Positions 8,722 through 18,029 are shown, numbered from the stretch's first letter. The stretch: DNA of 64,000 bases from Vulcaniibacterium tengchongense (GCF_003814555.1 NZ_RKQN01000001.1:1094566-1158565); one strand, 5' to 3'. The notes: generated by a model not told the origin, from the sequence alone. A program made the numbers and translations.

Positions 8722-9489
8722 ATGCTGGTCGACAGCCACTGCCATCTCGACGCCGGCGAGTTCGACCGCGACCGCGACGAGGTGATCGCGCGGGCGCGCG
8801 CCGCCGGCGTGGCGCGCCAGATCGTCCCGGCGATCGACGCGGCCGGCTGGCCCAAGCTGCGCGCGGTCTGCGCCGGCGCGCCGGGCCTGCATCCGGCCTA
8901 CGGCCTGCACCCGTTGTTCCTGTCGGCGCACCGGGACGAGCATCTGCGGGCGCTGCGCGAGTGGATCGAGCGCGAGCGGCCGTGCGCGCTCGGCGAGTGC
9001 GGCCTGGACTATTTCGTCGAGGATCTCGATCGCGCGCGGCAGATGCGCTTCTTCGAGGCGCAGCTGCGCCTGGCGCGCGAGTACGGGCTGCCGGTGATCG
9101 TGCATGCGCGGCGCGCGGTCGACGCGACCATCGCCGCGATCCGCAAGGTCGGCGGGCTGCGCGGCGTGGTGCACAGCTTCTCCGGCAGCGAGGAGCAGGC
9201 GCGGCAATTGTGGCGCGAGGGCTTCCTGCTCGGCCTCGGCGGCCCCGTCACCTACGAGCGCGCGCAGCGGCTGCGCCGGCTGGCGGCGAAGATGCCGTTG
9301 GAGTGGCTGCTGCTGGAGACCGACGCGCCGGACCAGCCGGACGCGGACATCCGCGGCCAGCGCAACGAACCGGCGCGGCTGCCGCGGGTGCTCGACACCA
9401 TCGCCGCGCTGCGCGGCATGGATCGCGAGGCGCTGGCCGCGGCGACGAGCGCCAATGCCGAACGGCTGTTCGCGTTGCCGCCGCCGTGA
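8722..9489 (+). CDS. TatD-family metal-dependent deoxyribonuclease
   Basis: Protein of 255 aa with the TatD amidohydrolase barrel: the N-terminal metal ligands HCH (residues 6-8), GECGLDY (metal-bridging Glu), VIVHARRA, VHSFSG and the C-terminal LLETDAPD. The family contains Mg-dependent 3'-5' exonucleases acting on DNA and RNA and involved in oxidative DNA damage repair and degradation (known for E. coli TatD). Length is normal. Cytoplasmic; no signal peptide. Confidence 0.92.
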   Translation: MLVDSHCHLDAGEFDRDRDEVIARARAAGVARQIVPAIDAAGWPKLRAVCAGAPGLHPAYGLHPLFLSAHRDEHLRALREWIERERPCALGECGLDYFVEDLDRARQMRFFEAQLRLAREYGLPVIVHARRAVDATIAAIRKVGGLRGVVHSFSGSEEQARQLWREGFLLGLGGPVTYERAQRLRRLAAKMPLEWLLLETDAPDQPDADIRGQRNEPARLPRVLDTIAALRGMDREALAAATSANAERLFALPPP

Positions 9490-9496
9490 ACCGGGC

Positions 9497-10312
9497 CTAT
9501 GCCGCTGCGGCCTTGCGCTTGAGCAGCAGTTCCAGCGCCTTGCCGCCGGCGGCGAACGCGAACGTGCCGGTGACGTGGGTCGCGGCCCCCAGGCCGACGC
9601 CGCAGTCGAGCTTCAGCGCCGCGTCGGCGCCGAGCTGCGGCCGCACGCCGCAGACGCTGCCGTCCGGCTGCGGGTACTTGACGTTCTCCAGCGAATAGAT
9701 CGCCGGAATGCCGAAGTAGCGATCCGGGTTCCTGGGAAAGCCGAACTCCGCGCGCAGCTTCTTGCGCACCAATGCGAGCAGGGCGTCGTGCTCGGTGCGC
9801 GACAGGTCGCGCACCCGCACCTGGGTCGGGTCGGTGCGGCCGCCGGCCGAACCGACCATCAGCAGCGGCAGCTTGCGCCGGCGGCACCAGGCGGCCATCT
9901 CGACCTTGCTGCGGAAGCTGTCGCAGGCGTCGATCGCCAGGTCGAAGCCGCGGTCCAGCATCGCCTCGAGGTTGGACGGGGTGACGAAGCTCGGCACCGT
10001 CTCGGCCATGATCTGCGGGTTGATCGCGCGGCAGCGCTCGGCCATCGCCTCGACCTTGGCGCGGCCGTACTGCCCGGCCAGCGCCGGCAACTGGCGGTTG
10101 GTGTTGGACACGCACAGGTCGTCGGCGTCGATCAGGGTGAGATGGCCGACGCCGCTGCGCGCCAGCGCCTCCGCCACCCACGAGCCGACGCCGCCCAGCC
10201 CGACCACCGCCACCCGGCACGCGGCCAGGCGCGCGACCGCGCCGCGGCCGTACAGACGATCGATGCCGGCGAAGCGTTCGCGCCAGGCCGGGTCCAGGGA
10301 GGTTTCGCTCAT
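9497..10312 (-). CDS. tcdA: tRNA threonylcarbamoyladenosine dehydratase
   Basis: Protein of 271 aa of the E1-like ThiF/MoeB/HesA fold. It has the ATP-binding GLGGVGSWVAEALAR (about 39-53), the D-x-D-D-x-N-x-x-R-Q motif DADDLCVSNTNRQ, and DACDSFRSK. TcdA (CsdL/YgdL) cyclises N6-threonylcarbamoyladenosine at tRNA position 37 to ct6A using ATP. The gene is convergent with tatD (8-bp gap), the only sign of context. Family assignment is firm. Confidence 0.92.
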   Translation of the reverse strand: MSETSLDPAWRERFAGIDRLYGRGAVARLAACRVAVVGLGGVGSWVAEALARSGVGHLTLIDADDLCVSNTNRQLPALAGQYGRAKVEAMAERCRAINPQIMAETVPSFVTPSNLEAMLDRGFDLAIDACDSFRSKVEMAAWCRRRKLPLLMVGSAGGRTDPTQVRVRDLSRTEHDALLALVRKKLRAEFGFPRNPDRYFGIPAIYSLENVKYPQPDGSVCGVRPQLGADAALKLDCGVGLGAATHVTGTFAFAAGGKALELLLKRKAAAA

Positions 10313-10409
10313 CCGCGCATTGTAGGCGAGCGCGCCCCGGCTCTCGGCCGCGGCGCGAGGACCATGTTATGGTGCCGCGCGATTACGACATGGAAGGAGG
10401 CCAGGCGCC

Positions 10410-10844
10410 ATGAGCGACACCCAGCCCGCCCGCAGCGGCAACGCATCGAAGTATCTGTTCCTGTTCCTGCTCGGCCTGGTGGTGGGCGCCGTCGCCACGG
10501 TGATGGCGATGCGCGCGATCCAGGCGCGCCAGGACCACTTCCACGAAGGCGTGATGCACGTGCAGCAGTGGCACTTCGATCGCCTGCGGCAGAAGGTCGA
10601 GCAGAACCGCTGCGCCGCCACCGACGTGCTGCCCGACCTGCGCACGCTGCGGCTGATGGCGGACGACATCGAGGCGGCGTTCCCGGACCTGCGCGACGAC
10701 CCGCGCTTCGTGGGCCACGCCAGCCGCATGCGCGCGACGCTGGACGACGCGCTGGCGAACCCGCCGCTCAACTGCGCCGCCGTCGGCACCCTGGCCGGGA
10801 CGATCGGCGAGAGCTGCAAGGGCTGCCACCAGGACTACCGCTGA
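10410..10844 (+). CDS. membrane-anchored c-type cytochrome with C-terminal heme site
   Basis: Protein of 144 aa. One N-terminal transmembrane helix (about 13-36) acts as an uncleaved anchor, so the rest lies in the periplasm. A helical region follows and ends in CKGCH (136-140), a covalent heme c site four residues from the C-terminus. C-terminal CxxCH after a helix bundle is the layout of cytochrome c'/c556-type proteins. GGAGG lies upstream of the ATG. The role is probably electron transfer or gas binding; no partner is adjacent. Confidence 0.75.
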   Translation: MSDTQPARSGNASKYLFLFLLGLVVGAVATVMAMRAIQARQDHFHEGVMHVQQWHFDRLRQKVEQNRCAATDVLPDLRTLRLMADDIEAAFPDLRDDPRFVGHASRMRATLDDALANPPLNCAAVGTLAGTIGESCKGCHQDYR

Positions 10845-10858
10845 GCGCGCCGGGCTGA

Positions 10859-10879
10859 ACGGCGGCGAAGCGCCGCCGT
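10859..10879 (+). terminator. hairpin after the cytochrome gene
   Basis: A 9-bp perfect GC stem, ACGGCGGCG/CGCCGCCGT with loop AAG, starts 15 bp after the stop. There is no T-run, so it may be a transcript-end or stability hairpin rather than a classical terminator. Confidence 0.4.
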
Positions 10880-10974
10880 GCGCCATTGATCGCCGGTTCA
10901 CCGCGCGCTGCCTAGCGTGGGGCCACGGAGCCGGCGGCCGCGCCGGCCCCGCCCTCCCAACGCAGGAGATTCCG

Positions 10975-11445
10975 ATGAACACCCCGAATCCACGTCTGCT
11001 CGGTGCCGGCGCGCTCGCCGCGATCCTGCTCGCCGGCTGCGCCACTTCGCCCGGCTACGGGCCGAGCTACGGCGGCTCGCCAGGCTACGGCAGCGGCAGC
11101 GCCTGCTACGACTGCGGCACCGTGACCCGGATCGAACAGGTCCAGACCCGCAACGCCCCCAGCGCCACCGGCGCGGTGCTCGGCGGCTTGGTCGGCGCCG
11201 CCGCCGCGCGCGAGATCGCCAAGCACCAGACCGACAGCGAAGGCCGGCAGAACACCGCCACCGCGGCCGGCGCCGTGGGCGGCGCGATCGCCGGCAACGC
11301 GATCCAGAAGCGCGTCAGCACCGGCTACAACGTGTACGTGCGGATGAACGACGGCCGCACCACGGTGGTCACCCAGAGCGACCTGGGCGGCATCCGCGAG
11401 GGCTCGTACGTGCGCGTGTACGACGGCCGCGCCTGGGCGCAGTGA
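10975..11445 (+). CDS. glycine-zipper lipoprotein (SlyB-like)
   Basis: Protein of 156 aa. The signal peptide ends in the lipobox LLAGC (cysteine about residue 24), so this is a lipoprotein, probably of the outer membrane. A Gly/Ser/Tyr-rich linker is followed by a glycine zipper (ATGAVLGGLVGAAAAREIA and TAAGAVGGAIAGNAIQKR, about 62-113) and a compact C-terminal domain with YNVYVRMNDGRTTVV. SlyB-type lipoproteins stabilise the outer membrane; the exact role here is not known. It is the second glycine-zipper gene in the window after the one at 7532. Confidence 0.8.
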   Translation: MNTPNPRLLGAGALAAILLAGCATSPGYGPSYGGSPGYGSGSACYDCGTVTRIEQVQTRNAPSATGAVLGGLVGAAAAREIAKHQTDSEGRQNTATAAGAVGGAIAGNAIQKRVSTGYNVYVRMNDGRTTVVTQSDLGGIREGSYVRVYDGRAWAQ

Positions 11446-11494
11446 CCTACCGACCGCGGCGGCACGGCACGCACCGATGCCGCCGCGACGGCAA

Positions 11495-11523
11495 AGAAAA
11501 ACCCGGCGCGAGCCGGGTTTTTC
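11495..11523 (+). terminator. bidirectional rho-independent terminator
   Basis: ACCCGGC (11501-11507), loop GCGA, GCCGGGT (11512-11518), preceded by a run of A and followed by TTTTT. It lies between the convergent lipoprotein and cold-shock genes and can serve both. Confidence 0.88.
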
Positions 11524-11546
11524 CTTGGACGGCGCAGCCTTGGCGC

Positions 11547-11756
11547 TTACAGCGGCTGGACGGCGTCGGCCTGCAGGCCCTTCTGGCCCTGTACCACGGT
11601 GAAGGAGACCTTCTGGCCTTCCTTCAGGCTCTTGAAGCCCTGGGTCTGGATCGCGCGGAAGTGCACGAACACGTCCTCGCCGTTCTCGCGGCTGATGAAG
11701 CCGAAACCCTTGGCGTCGTTGAACCACTTCACGGTGCCCGTTTCACGCTCTGACAT
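11547..11756 (-). CDS. cold-shock domain protein (CspA family)
   Basis: Protein of 69 aa forming a single OB-fold cold-shock domain that binds single-stranded RNA and DNA in the cytoplasm as an RNA chaperone. RNP1 (KGFGFI, about 16-21) and RNP2 (VFVHF, about 29-33) are both intact. The start is fixed by GGAGC eight bases upstream and by family length. The 221-bp region between this gene and the divergent DUF456 gene is relatively AT-rich near the start and could hold the long leader typical of cold-shock genes; that is inference. Confidence 0.93.
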   Translation of the reverse strand: MSERETGTVKWFNDAKGFGFISRENGEDVFVHFRAIQTQGFKSLKEGQKVSFTVVQGQKGLQADAVQPL

Positions 11757-11977
11757 TTTAACTTGCTCCCTGGAACGTTTTTTCTGGTCGAAAACGCGAC
11801 CGCGGTCGCGTGCTGGTTGCAAGGAGGAAGCGAGGTGCAACGATGTAGCGATCGGTGGATCAACCGCATCGGGCCACGATTCACGGTGACCCTGGCAAAC
11901 GCAGCGACCGCACGGTACCCCGGGCGGAAACAAAATGCAATCGGGTAAAGTCGGCGCTCCGACTCGGCCAAGAAACC

Positions 11978-12463
11978 ATGGATCTGCAGGCCATTTATTA
12001 CCTGATCGCGGCGATATTGATTCTGCTGGGGATCGCCGGCACCGTGCTGCCGGCGCTGCCCGGGCTGCCGCTGGTGTTCGCCGGCATGCTGCTGGCGGCC
12101 TGGGCCGGGGATTTCCAGCAGGTCGGCGGCTGGACCCTGCTCGGGCTCGGGTTGCTGACGCTGCTGTCGCTGGGCGTGGATTTCCTCGCCACCGCGCTCG
12201 GCGCCAAGCGCGTCGGCGCCAGCCGGCTGGCCTTGGCCGGCGCGGTGCTCGGCACCTTCGCCGGGCTGTTCTTCGGGCCGGTCGGGCTGTTCGCCGGGCC
12301 GTTCGTCGGTGCGCTGGCCGGCGAACTGGTCCACAGCCGGCAGATCCGTCTCGCGGCCAAGGTCGGCCTGGGCACATGGCTGGGAATCGTGCTCGGCACG
12401 GTGCTCAAGCTCGGGCTGGCGTTCGCGATGCTGGGGCTGTTCGCGCTGGCGTGGCTGATCTGA
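11978..12463 (+). CDS. DUF456 membrane protein
   Basis: Protein of 161 aa consisting mostly of hydrophobic glycine-rich helices. It matches the DUF456 pattern: an N-terminal [18 protein letters not shown] hairpin, then [38 protein letters not shown], and a final helix. Four to five membrane segments are likely (inner membrane). Function unknown for the family; a small-molecule efflux role is sometimes guessed but not shown here. The start ATG at 11978 matches the family N-terminus. Confidence 0.8.
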   Translation: MDLQAIYYLIAAILILLGIAGTVLPALPGLPLVFAGMLLAAWAGDFQQVGGWTLLGLGLLTLLSLGVDFLATALGAKRVGASRLALAGAVLGTFAGLFFGPVGLFAGPFVGALAGELVHSRQIRLAAKVGLGTWLGIVLGTVLKLGLAFAMLGLFALAWLI

Positions 12464-12554
12464 GACGGCCGTTGCGTTCGCCGCGGCGCGGCTACGGCGG
12501 TTTCACGAGGCATTCGTCCGCCGCGGGCGAGAGTGCGACGATCCGACCGACTCG

Positions 12555-13856
12555 ATGGAGGTGCCGATGCCCGGGCCGACAGCGGCGCGAGACGCGCGGG
12601 CGGCCATTCCATTCCGCGGCATCCTGCCGGCCGCGCTGCTCGCGCTGGCGCTGGCGGCCGGGTCCGTGGCGGCCGCACCGCCGGCGCCCGCGGCCGATGC
12701 CACCGCATCCGAGCGCGCGGACCTCGCGCTGAGCGCCCAGGTCAACGCCAGGCTGCGGGAGATCGAGGGCCTGGAGCGGGTCACCGCCACCGCCCACGGC
12801 GGCGTCGCCCGGCTCGAGGGCGAGGTGCTGGACGCGGCCCGGCGCGAGGCCGCCGAACAGGCCGCCGCGCAGCAGGCCGGCGTGCGCGCGGTCGAGAACC
12901 GGATCCGCGTCAGCACCCGCCTCGACGACCGCCTGGATGCCGCCCTGCGCCTGGTCGGCGAAAAGTTGCTGCGGCTGGTCGCGGCGCTGCCGCTGCTGGT
13001 GGTCGCGCTCGCGGTGGTGCTGCTGGCGGCGTGGCTGGGGCGGCGGGTCGGCGGGCGCGTGCGCCTGCGCCATCTGCGCCACCGCAACCCCTACCTGGAC
13101 AGCCTGGTCGGCCGCCTCGCGCAATGGGCGATCGTGTTCACCGGCATCCTGCTGGCGCTGGACCTGCTCGGCGCCACCACTCTGGTCGGCGCGGCGCTCG
13201 GCTCGGCCGGCGTGCTCGGGCTGGCGCTGGGCTTCGCGTTCAAGGACATCGCCGAGAACTACGTCGCCGGCGTGCTGCTCGGCCTGCGCCAGCCGTTCTC
13301 GCCCGGCGACCACGTGCAGATCGAGAACCGCGAGGGCAAAGTGGTGGCACTGACCTCGCGGGTGACCGTGCTGATGACCCTGGACGGCAACCAGCTCGCG
13401 CTGCCCAACGCGCTGGTGTTCAAGTCGGTGGTGCTCAACTACACGCAGAACCCGCACCGGCGCTTCGATTTCGCCGTCGGCGTGCCGCTCGACCGTTCGG
13501 TCCACGAGGCGCAGGAACGCGCGCTGGCCGCGATCGCCCGCGTGCCCGGCGTGCTCGCCGACCCGGCCCCGTCCTGGCAAATCGACGAATACGCCGCCGA
13601 CCGCATCGTGCTGCGCTTCTTCGGCTGGGTCGACCAGCGCCGCAACGACCTGGCGAAGGCGCGCAGCGAATCGATCCGCGCGGTCAAGGCCGCGTTCCAG
13701 GACCTCGCGGCGCAGGCGGAAACGCCGCCGCCGGAGCGTGCCGGCAGCGCCGACACCTCGGTCAACCACGACATCGACGCGCAGCTCGCGGCCGAGCGCC
13801 GCGCCCACGGCGAGCGGAACCTGTTGCAACCGAAAGCGGCTAACATCGAGCGATGA
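12555..13856 (+). CDS. MscS-family mechanosensitive channel with N-terminal BON domain
   Basis: Protein of 433 aa. A signal peptide (about 22-42) is followed by a BON domain (about 52-118, with RLEGEVLDAARREAAE and VENRIRVSTR), then a transmembrane block (about 137-230). The pore helix region GSAGVLGLALGFAFKDIAENYVAG and the MscS beta domain (GDHVQIE, LPNALVFKS) follow, then the cytoplasmic alpha/beta domain. It should open under membrane tension to release solutes. The BON domain in the periplasm may bind lipid or peptidoglycan (inference). Its stop overlaps the pldA start by 4 bp (ATGA), linking channel and outer-membrane phospholipase. Confidence 0.88.
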   Translation: MEVPMPGPTAARDARAAIPFRGILPAALLALALAAGSVAAAPPAPAADATASERADLALSAQVNARLREIEGLERVTATAHGGVARLEGEVLDAARREAAEQAAAQQAGVRAVENRIRVSTRLDDRLDAALRLVGEKLLRLVAALPLLVVALAVVLLAAWLGRRVGGRVRLRHLRHRNPYLDSLVGRLAQWAIVFTGILLALDLLGATTLVGAALGSAGVLGLALGFAFKDIAENYVAGVLLGLRQPFSPGDHVQIENREGKVVALTSRVTVLMTLDGNQLALPNALVFKSVVLNYTQNPHRRFDFAVGVPLDRSVHEAQERALAAIARVPGVLADPAPSWQIDEYAADRIVLRFFGWVDQRRNDLAKARSESIRAVKAAFQDLAAQAETPPPERAGSADTSVNHDIDAQLAAERRAHGERNLLQPKAANIER

Positions 13857-14989
13857 ACCGACGCCCCCACCGCCTGTTCGCCGCGCTGGCCCTGTCGCTC
13901 TCCGCCGCCCCGCTGCTCGCGCAGCAGCCGGCCACGCCCGAGGCCTGCGTCTCCATCGACCACGACGCCGACCGCCTGGCGTGCTACGACGCCGCCCTCG
14001 GCCGCGGCGCCCGCGATACCCGCCGGGCCGACATCGCGGCGAAGGAAGCCCGGGCGATCCGCGAGAACCTGCAGATCGCCGAACAGGTGGCGCCGGCCGC
14101 GGTCACGCCCGCGACCGACGGCGGCGAGCTGTACCCGCACGAGGACCCGCTCGCCACGGCGATCGCCAACGCCGGCCGCGGTTCGCTGCTGGACAGCCGC
14201 TGGGAGCTGGCCCGCGACTCCAAGCTGGGCGTGTTCAATTTCCGCGCCTACAAGCCGGTGTACCTGTTCCCGGCGTTCTGGAGCAGCCGCGTCAACCAGA
14301 CCCCGCACTCGCCCAACCCGCGCAACACGGTGACCGAGCCGCTGGAGGTCGACGCGCTGGAATCCAAGTTCCAGCTCAGCTTCAAGACCAAGGCGGCGGA
14401 GAACCTGTTCGGCGACAACGGCGATCTGTGGCTGGCCTACACCCAGAGCTCGCGCTGGCAGGTCTACACCCCGGAAACCTCGCGTCCGTTCCGCGAGACC
14501 AACTACGAGCCGGAAGCGATGCTGGTGTTCCGCAACAACTACGGCCTCGGCGGCTGGCGCGGGCGGCTGGCGGGCATCGGCATCAACCACCAGTCCAACG
14601 GCCGCGCCGACCCGCTCTCGCGCAGCTGGAACCGCGTGATCGGCATGGTCGGCCTGGACCGGGAGAACTGGGCGCTGATGCTGCGGCCGTGGTGGCGCAT
14701 CTCCGACGGCAACGACGACGACAACCCGGACATCGAGGACTACGTCGGCCGCGGCGACGCCACCCTGGTGTACCGGCGCGACGGCCACGAGTTCGCGCTG
14801 ATGGCGCGGCACTCGCTGCGCGGCGGCGACCGCTCGCACGGCGCGGTGCAGTTCGACTGGGGCTTCCCGATCCGCAGCAACCTGCGCGGGCACCTGCAGA
14901 TCTTCGACGGCTATGGCGAGAGCCTGATCGACTACAACCACCGCGCGACCTACATCGGCCTGGGCATCTCGCTGCTGGAATGGTACTGA
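13853..14989 (+). CDS. pldA: outer-membrane phospholipase A1 (OMPLA)
   Basis: Protein of 378 aa. A signal peptide (about 1-23, cleavage after LLA) precedes a periplasmic N-terminal segment with a cysteine pair and then a 12-strand-type barrel. The active-site motif NHQSNGR (His and Ser of the OMPLA triad) and the downstream SRSWNR asparagine are visible; the chain ends in an aromatic residue (LEWY), as outer-membrane barrels do. OMPLA is a Ca-dependent dimer that hydrolyses phospholipids misplaced in the outer leaflet. The N-terminal extension before the barrel, about 80-100 aa, is longer than in E. coli PldA. Coupled to the MscS gene by ATGA overlap. Confidence 0.92.
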   Translation: MNRRPHRLFAALALSLSAAPLLAQQPATPEACVSIDHDADRLACYDAALGRGARDTRRADIAAKEARAIRENLQIAEQVAPAAVTPATDGGELYPHEDPLATAIANAGRGSLLDSRWELARDSKLGVFNFRAYKPVYLFPAFWSSRVNQTPHSPNPRNTVTEPLEVDALESKFQLSFKTKAAENLFGDNGDLWLAYTQSSRWQVYTPETSRPFRETNYEPEAMLVFRNNYGLGGWRGRLAGIGINHQSNGRADPLSRSWNRVIGMVGLDRENWALMLRPWWRISDGNDDDNPDIEDYVGRGDATLVYRRDGHEFALMARHSLRGGDRSHGAVQFDWGFPIRSNLRGHLQIFDGYGESLIDYNHRATYIGLGISLLEWY

Positions 14990-15297
14990 GCGGCGGCCGA
15001 TGCGCTGCATGGCCGCGCCGGGCCGTCGTCGCGCGCCGCCGGCGCCTCCGCTACGGGGCGACCCCGCTGCCCGGCCTGGCGCAGGCGCCGGACGCCGGAT
15101 GGATTGGCGGGTCGCGGCCGAGGCGGCGTTGGCGGTCGCGCCGGTGGCGTCGGGCGGGCGCGTGGCCGCTTTCGCTTTCCGTCCGCCGCGCCGCGGGCGG
15201 CATGCCGGTCCGGGCGCGGCGTCTTGGTCCGGGCGACGCGCCGCGGGCATCATCTCGGCATCGGCCCGCGCGGCCCCGACCCTGGAGATCCGGCCCG
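14990..15297 (+). other. 308-bp stretch without a convincing gene
   Basis: Very GC-rich spacer between pldA and the patatin gene. Several frames stay open because of composition only; the translated stretches are Arg/Gly/Ala-rich and show no family motif. No T-run hairpin or recognisable promoter was found. Confidence 0.5.
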
Positions 15298-16257
15298 ATG
15301 AAATGGCGGCGCATCCTCTCGCTGGACGGAGGCGGCATCCGCGGCCTGGTCAGTTGCCTGTGGCTGGCCGGGGTCGAGGACGCGCTGGCGCGCGCCGGCA
15401 AGTCCGGCGCCCTGCTGGAACGCTTCGACCTGGTCGCCGGCAGCTCGACCGGCGCGCTGATCGCCTGCGGGCTCGGCATCGGCCTGTCGCCGCGGCAGAT
15501 CGGCGAGCTGTTCCGGGCCCAGCGCCACCGCATCTTTCCCGGCCTGGCGGAGCGGCTGTGGTCGCGCGCCGGGCGACTGATCGACCAGGGCATCTCGGCG
15601 CCGCGCTACGACGGCCAAGGGATGGACGAAGTGCTGCGGCACGTGTTCGGCGACGCCACGCTCGGCCAGGCCAGGGTGCCGCTGCTGATCACCAGCTACG
15701 ACACGGTCGCGCGCACCCCGGTGGTGTTCAAGAGCTTCAAGCCCGAGCACGCCGGGCTGCCGATCTGGGAAATCTGCCGCGCCTCCACCGCCGCGCCGAC
15801 CTATTTCCCTGCGCACGGCATGATCGTGGAAGGCCGGCTTTGCGCGTTGATCGACGGCGGCGTGGTCGCCAACAACCCGACCGCCTGCGCGGTGGCCGAA
15901 GCCCTGCGCAAGAACGCGGCGCTGCAGGACCCGCGCGGGCTGCTGGTGCTGTCGGTCGGCACCGGCGAGCGCAACCGCCCGATCGACCTGCGCTCGGCCC
16001 AGTCGTGGGGCGCGCTGGAATGGGCGGTGCCGATCATCGACGTGCTGTTCGACGGCAATACCGACTCGGTCGACTACATCGTCCGCCAGCTGGTCGGCGA
16101 CGGCTACTTCCGCATGCAGACCGAACTGCTGACCGGCCTGGACGACCTGGACGACGTCAGCGCCACCAACGTCGCCGCGCTGGAGGCGCTGGCCAGCGAC
16201 TACCTGACGGCGCCGGCGACGCAGGAGATGCTGGCGCGGCTGGCGGAGCGGCTCTGA
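15298..16257 (+). CDS. patatin-like phospholipase
   Basis: Protein of 319 aa with every patatin element: the oxyanion loop DGGGIRG (about 10-16), the nucleophile elbow GSSTG (about 52-56), and the catalytic Asp motif DGGVVANNP (about 184-192). The fold uses a Ser-Asp dyad to hydrolyse acyl lipids. There is no signal peptide, so the enzyme is cytoplasmic or delivered another way. The start is the ATG at 15298, just before the domain. It lies 308 bp after pldA, so the window holds two unrelated phospholipases almost side by side. Confidence 0.9.
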   Translation: MKWRRILSLDGGGIRGLVSCLWLAGVEDALARAGKSGALLERFDLVAGSSTGALIACGLGIGLSPRQIGELFRAQRHRIFPGLAERLWSRAGRLIDQGISAPRYDGQGMDEVLRHVFGDATLGQARVPLLITSYDTVARTPVVFKSFKPEHAGLPIWEICRASTAAPTYFPAHGMIVEGRLCALIDGGVVANNPTACAVAEALRKNAALQDPRGLLVLSVGTGERNRPIDLRSAQSWGALEWAVPIIDVLFDGNTDSVDYIVRQLVGDGYFRMQTELLTGLDDLDDVSATNVAALEALASDYLTAPATQEMLARLAERL

Positions 16258-16383
16258 CCGGCGCCGCGACCGAAGCCCCCCGGCACGCCTTGGATGCTCC
16301 TGGGCGCCCTTCAGGGCCGCTCCGGCAAGGCGGCGGCCTTGCGCCTCGCGCCGCCGCCGCGAGCGGCGCGTCCCGAGACGGGA

Positions 16384-17931
16384 TCAGGCGACGACCACCG
16401 GGATCTTGCCGATCTTCGCCTGCCACTGGCGCGGGCCGGTCTGGTGCACCGACTCGCCGCTGGAGTCGACGGCGACGGTCACCGGCATGTCCTTGACCTC
16501 GAACTCGTAGATCGCCTCCATGCCCAGGTCCTCGAACGCGACCACGCGCGCGGCCTTGATCGCCTTGGACACCAGGTAGGCGGCGCCGCCGACCGCCACC
16601 AGGTAGGCCGAGCGGTGCTTGCGGATCGCCTCGATCGCGGCCGGGCCGCGCTCGGCCTTGCCGACCATGCCGAGCAGGCCGGTCTGCGCCAGCACCTGCT
16701 CGGTGAACTTGTCCATGCGCGTGGCCGTGGTCGGGCCGGCGGGGCCGACGACCTCGTCGCGCACCGGATCGACCGGGCCGACGTAGTAGATGAAGCGCCC
16801 GCGCAGGTCCACCGGCAGCGGCTCGCCGCGGTCGAGCATGTCGACCATGCGCTTGTGCGCGGCGTCGCGGCCGGTCAGCAGCCTGCCGTTGAGCAGCAGC
16901 ACTTCGCCGGGCTTCCACGAGGCGACTTCTTCCTTCGTGATCGTGTCGAGATCGACGCGGCGGCCCTTGGACGCGTCGTAGGTGAGCTGCGGCCAGTCCT
17001 CCAGCGACGGCGGATCGAGCATCACCGGCCCGCTGCCGTCGAGCGTGAAGTGCGCGTGACGGGTGGCGGCGCAGTTCGGGATCATCGCCACCGGCAGGTT
17101 CGCCGCGTGGGTCGGATAGTCCTTGATCTTGACGTCGAGCACCGTGGTCAGCCCGCCCAGGCCCTGCGCGCCGATGCCGAGCGCGTTGACCTTCTCGTAC
17201 AGCTCCAGGCGCAGCTCCTCGATGCGGCTGGACGGGCCGCGCGCCTGCAGCTCGGTGATGTCGATCGGCTCCATCAGCGCTTCCTTGGCCAGCAGCATCG
17301 CCTTCTCCGCGGTGCCGCCGATGCCGATGCCGAGCATGCCCGGCGGGCACCAGCCGGCGCCCATGGTCGGCACGGTCTTGAGCACCCAGTCGACGATCGA
17401 ATCGGACGGGTTGAGCATGGCGAACTTGCTCTTGGCCTCCGAGCCGCCGCCCTTGGCGGCGACGATCACCTCCACCGTGTTGCCCGGCACCACCGACACG
17501 TTGACCACCGCCGGGGTGTTGTCGCGGGTGTTCCGGCGCTTGCCGGCCGGGTCGGCCAGCACCGAGGCGCGCAGCTTGTTGTCCGGATGGTTGTAGGCGC
17601 GGCGCACGCCTTCGTTGACCATGTCCTCCACGCCCATCGTGGCGTCGTCCCAGCGCACGCTCATGCCGATCTTCAGGAACACGGTGACGATGCCGGTGTC
17701 CTGGCAGATCGGGCGGCGGCCCTCGGCGCACATGCGCGAGTTGATCAGGATCTGCGCCATCGCGTCCCTGGCCGCCGGCGACTGCTCGCGCTCGTAGGCG
17801 GCGGCGAGGTTCCGGATGTAGTCGACCGGATGGTAGTAGCTGATGTACTGCAGGGCGTCGGCGATCGACTGGATCAGGTCTTCCTGCTTGATCGCGGCGG
17901 GGACGTGGGAGACGGGCGTCAGGACGGTCAC
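16384..17931 (-). CDS. class I fumarate hydratase (4Fe-4S)
   Basis: Protein of 515 aa interconverting fumarate and malate in the TCA cycle. It is the single-chain class I type: an N-terminal alpha domain with the cluster cysteines (SRMCAEGRRPICQDTG and the later GWCPPGMLGIGIGG), then the C-terminal beta domain (GDRD-type LTGRDAAHKRM, VGPAGPTTATRMD). The [4Fe-4S] cluster is oxygen-sensitive. The gene is divergent from the ECF41 sigma factor gene with a 98-bp spacer. Confidence 0.93.
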   Translation of the reverse strand: MTVLTPVSHVPAAIKQEDLIQSIADALQYISYYHPVDYIRNLAAAYEREQSPAARDAMAQILINSRMCAEGRRPICQDTGIVTVFLKIGMSVRWDDATMGVEDMVNEGVRRAYNHPDNKLRASVLADPAGKRRNTRDNTPAVVNVSVVPGNTVEVIVAAKGGGSEAKSKFAMLNPSDSIVDWVLKTVPTMGAGWCPPGMLGIGIGGTAEKAMLLAKEALMEPIDITELQARGPSSRIEELRLELYEKVNALGIGAQGLGGLTTVLDVKIKDYPTHAANLPVAMIPNCAATRHAHFTLDGSGPVMLDPPSLEDWPQLTYDASKGRRVDLDTITKEEVASWKPGEVLLLNGRLLTGRDAAHKRMVDMLDRGEPLPVDLRGRFIYYVGPVDPVRDEVVGPAGPTTATRMDKFTEQVLAQTGLLGMVGKAERGPAAIEAIRKHRSAYLVAVGGAAYLVSKAIKAARVVAFEDLGMEAIYEFEVKDMPVTVAVDSSGESVHQTGPRQWQAKIGKIPVVVA

Positions 17932-17994
17932 GGGCTGCCGAAGGGGTAGCGGAGCGAGGCCGCCATTTTAGCCCGCCCGTCCGGCCTAAGGCCC

Positions 17995-18021
17995 TGTCAC
18001 ACTTTGCCCCCCTCGTCCGTC
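17995..18021 (+). promoter_or_regulatory. ECF41-type promoter of the sigma factor gene
   Basis: TGTCACA (17995-18001), a 16-bp spacer, then CGTC (18018-18021). This equals the published ECF41 recognition pattern TGTCACA-N16-CGTC. Only 8 bases separate CGTC from the ATG, so the message would be nearly leaderless. Confidence 0.75.
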
Positions 18022-18029
18022 CTGGCCGC

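Noticed and set aside
13738-16257. One 839-codon frame running through pldA into the patatin gene
   Set aside because: Only the part from 15298 has patatin motifs; the upstream part is out of frame with pldA.
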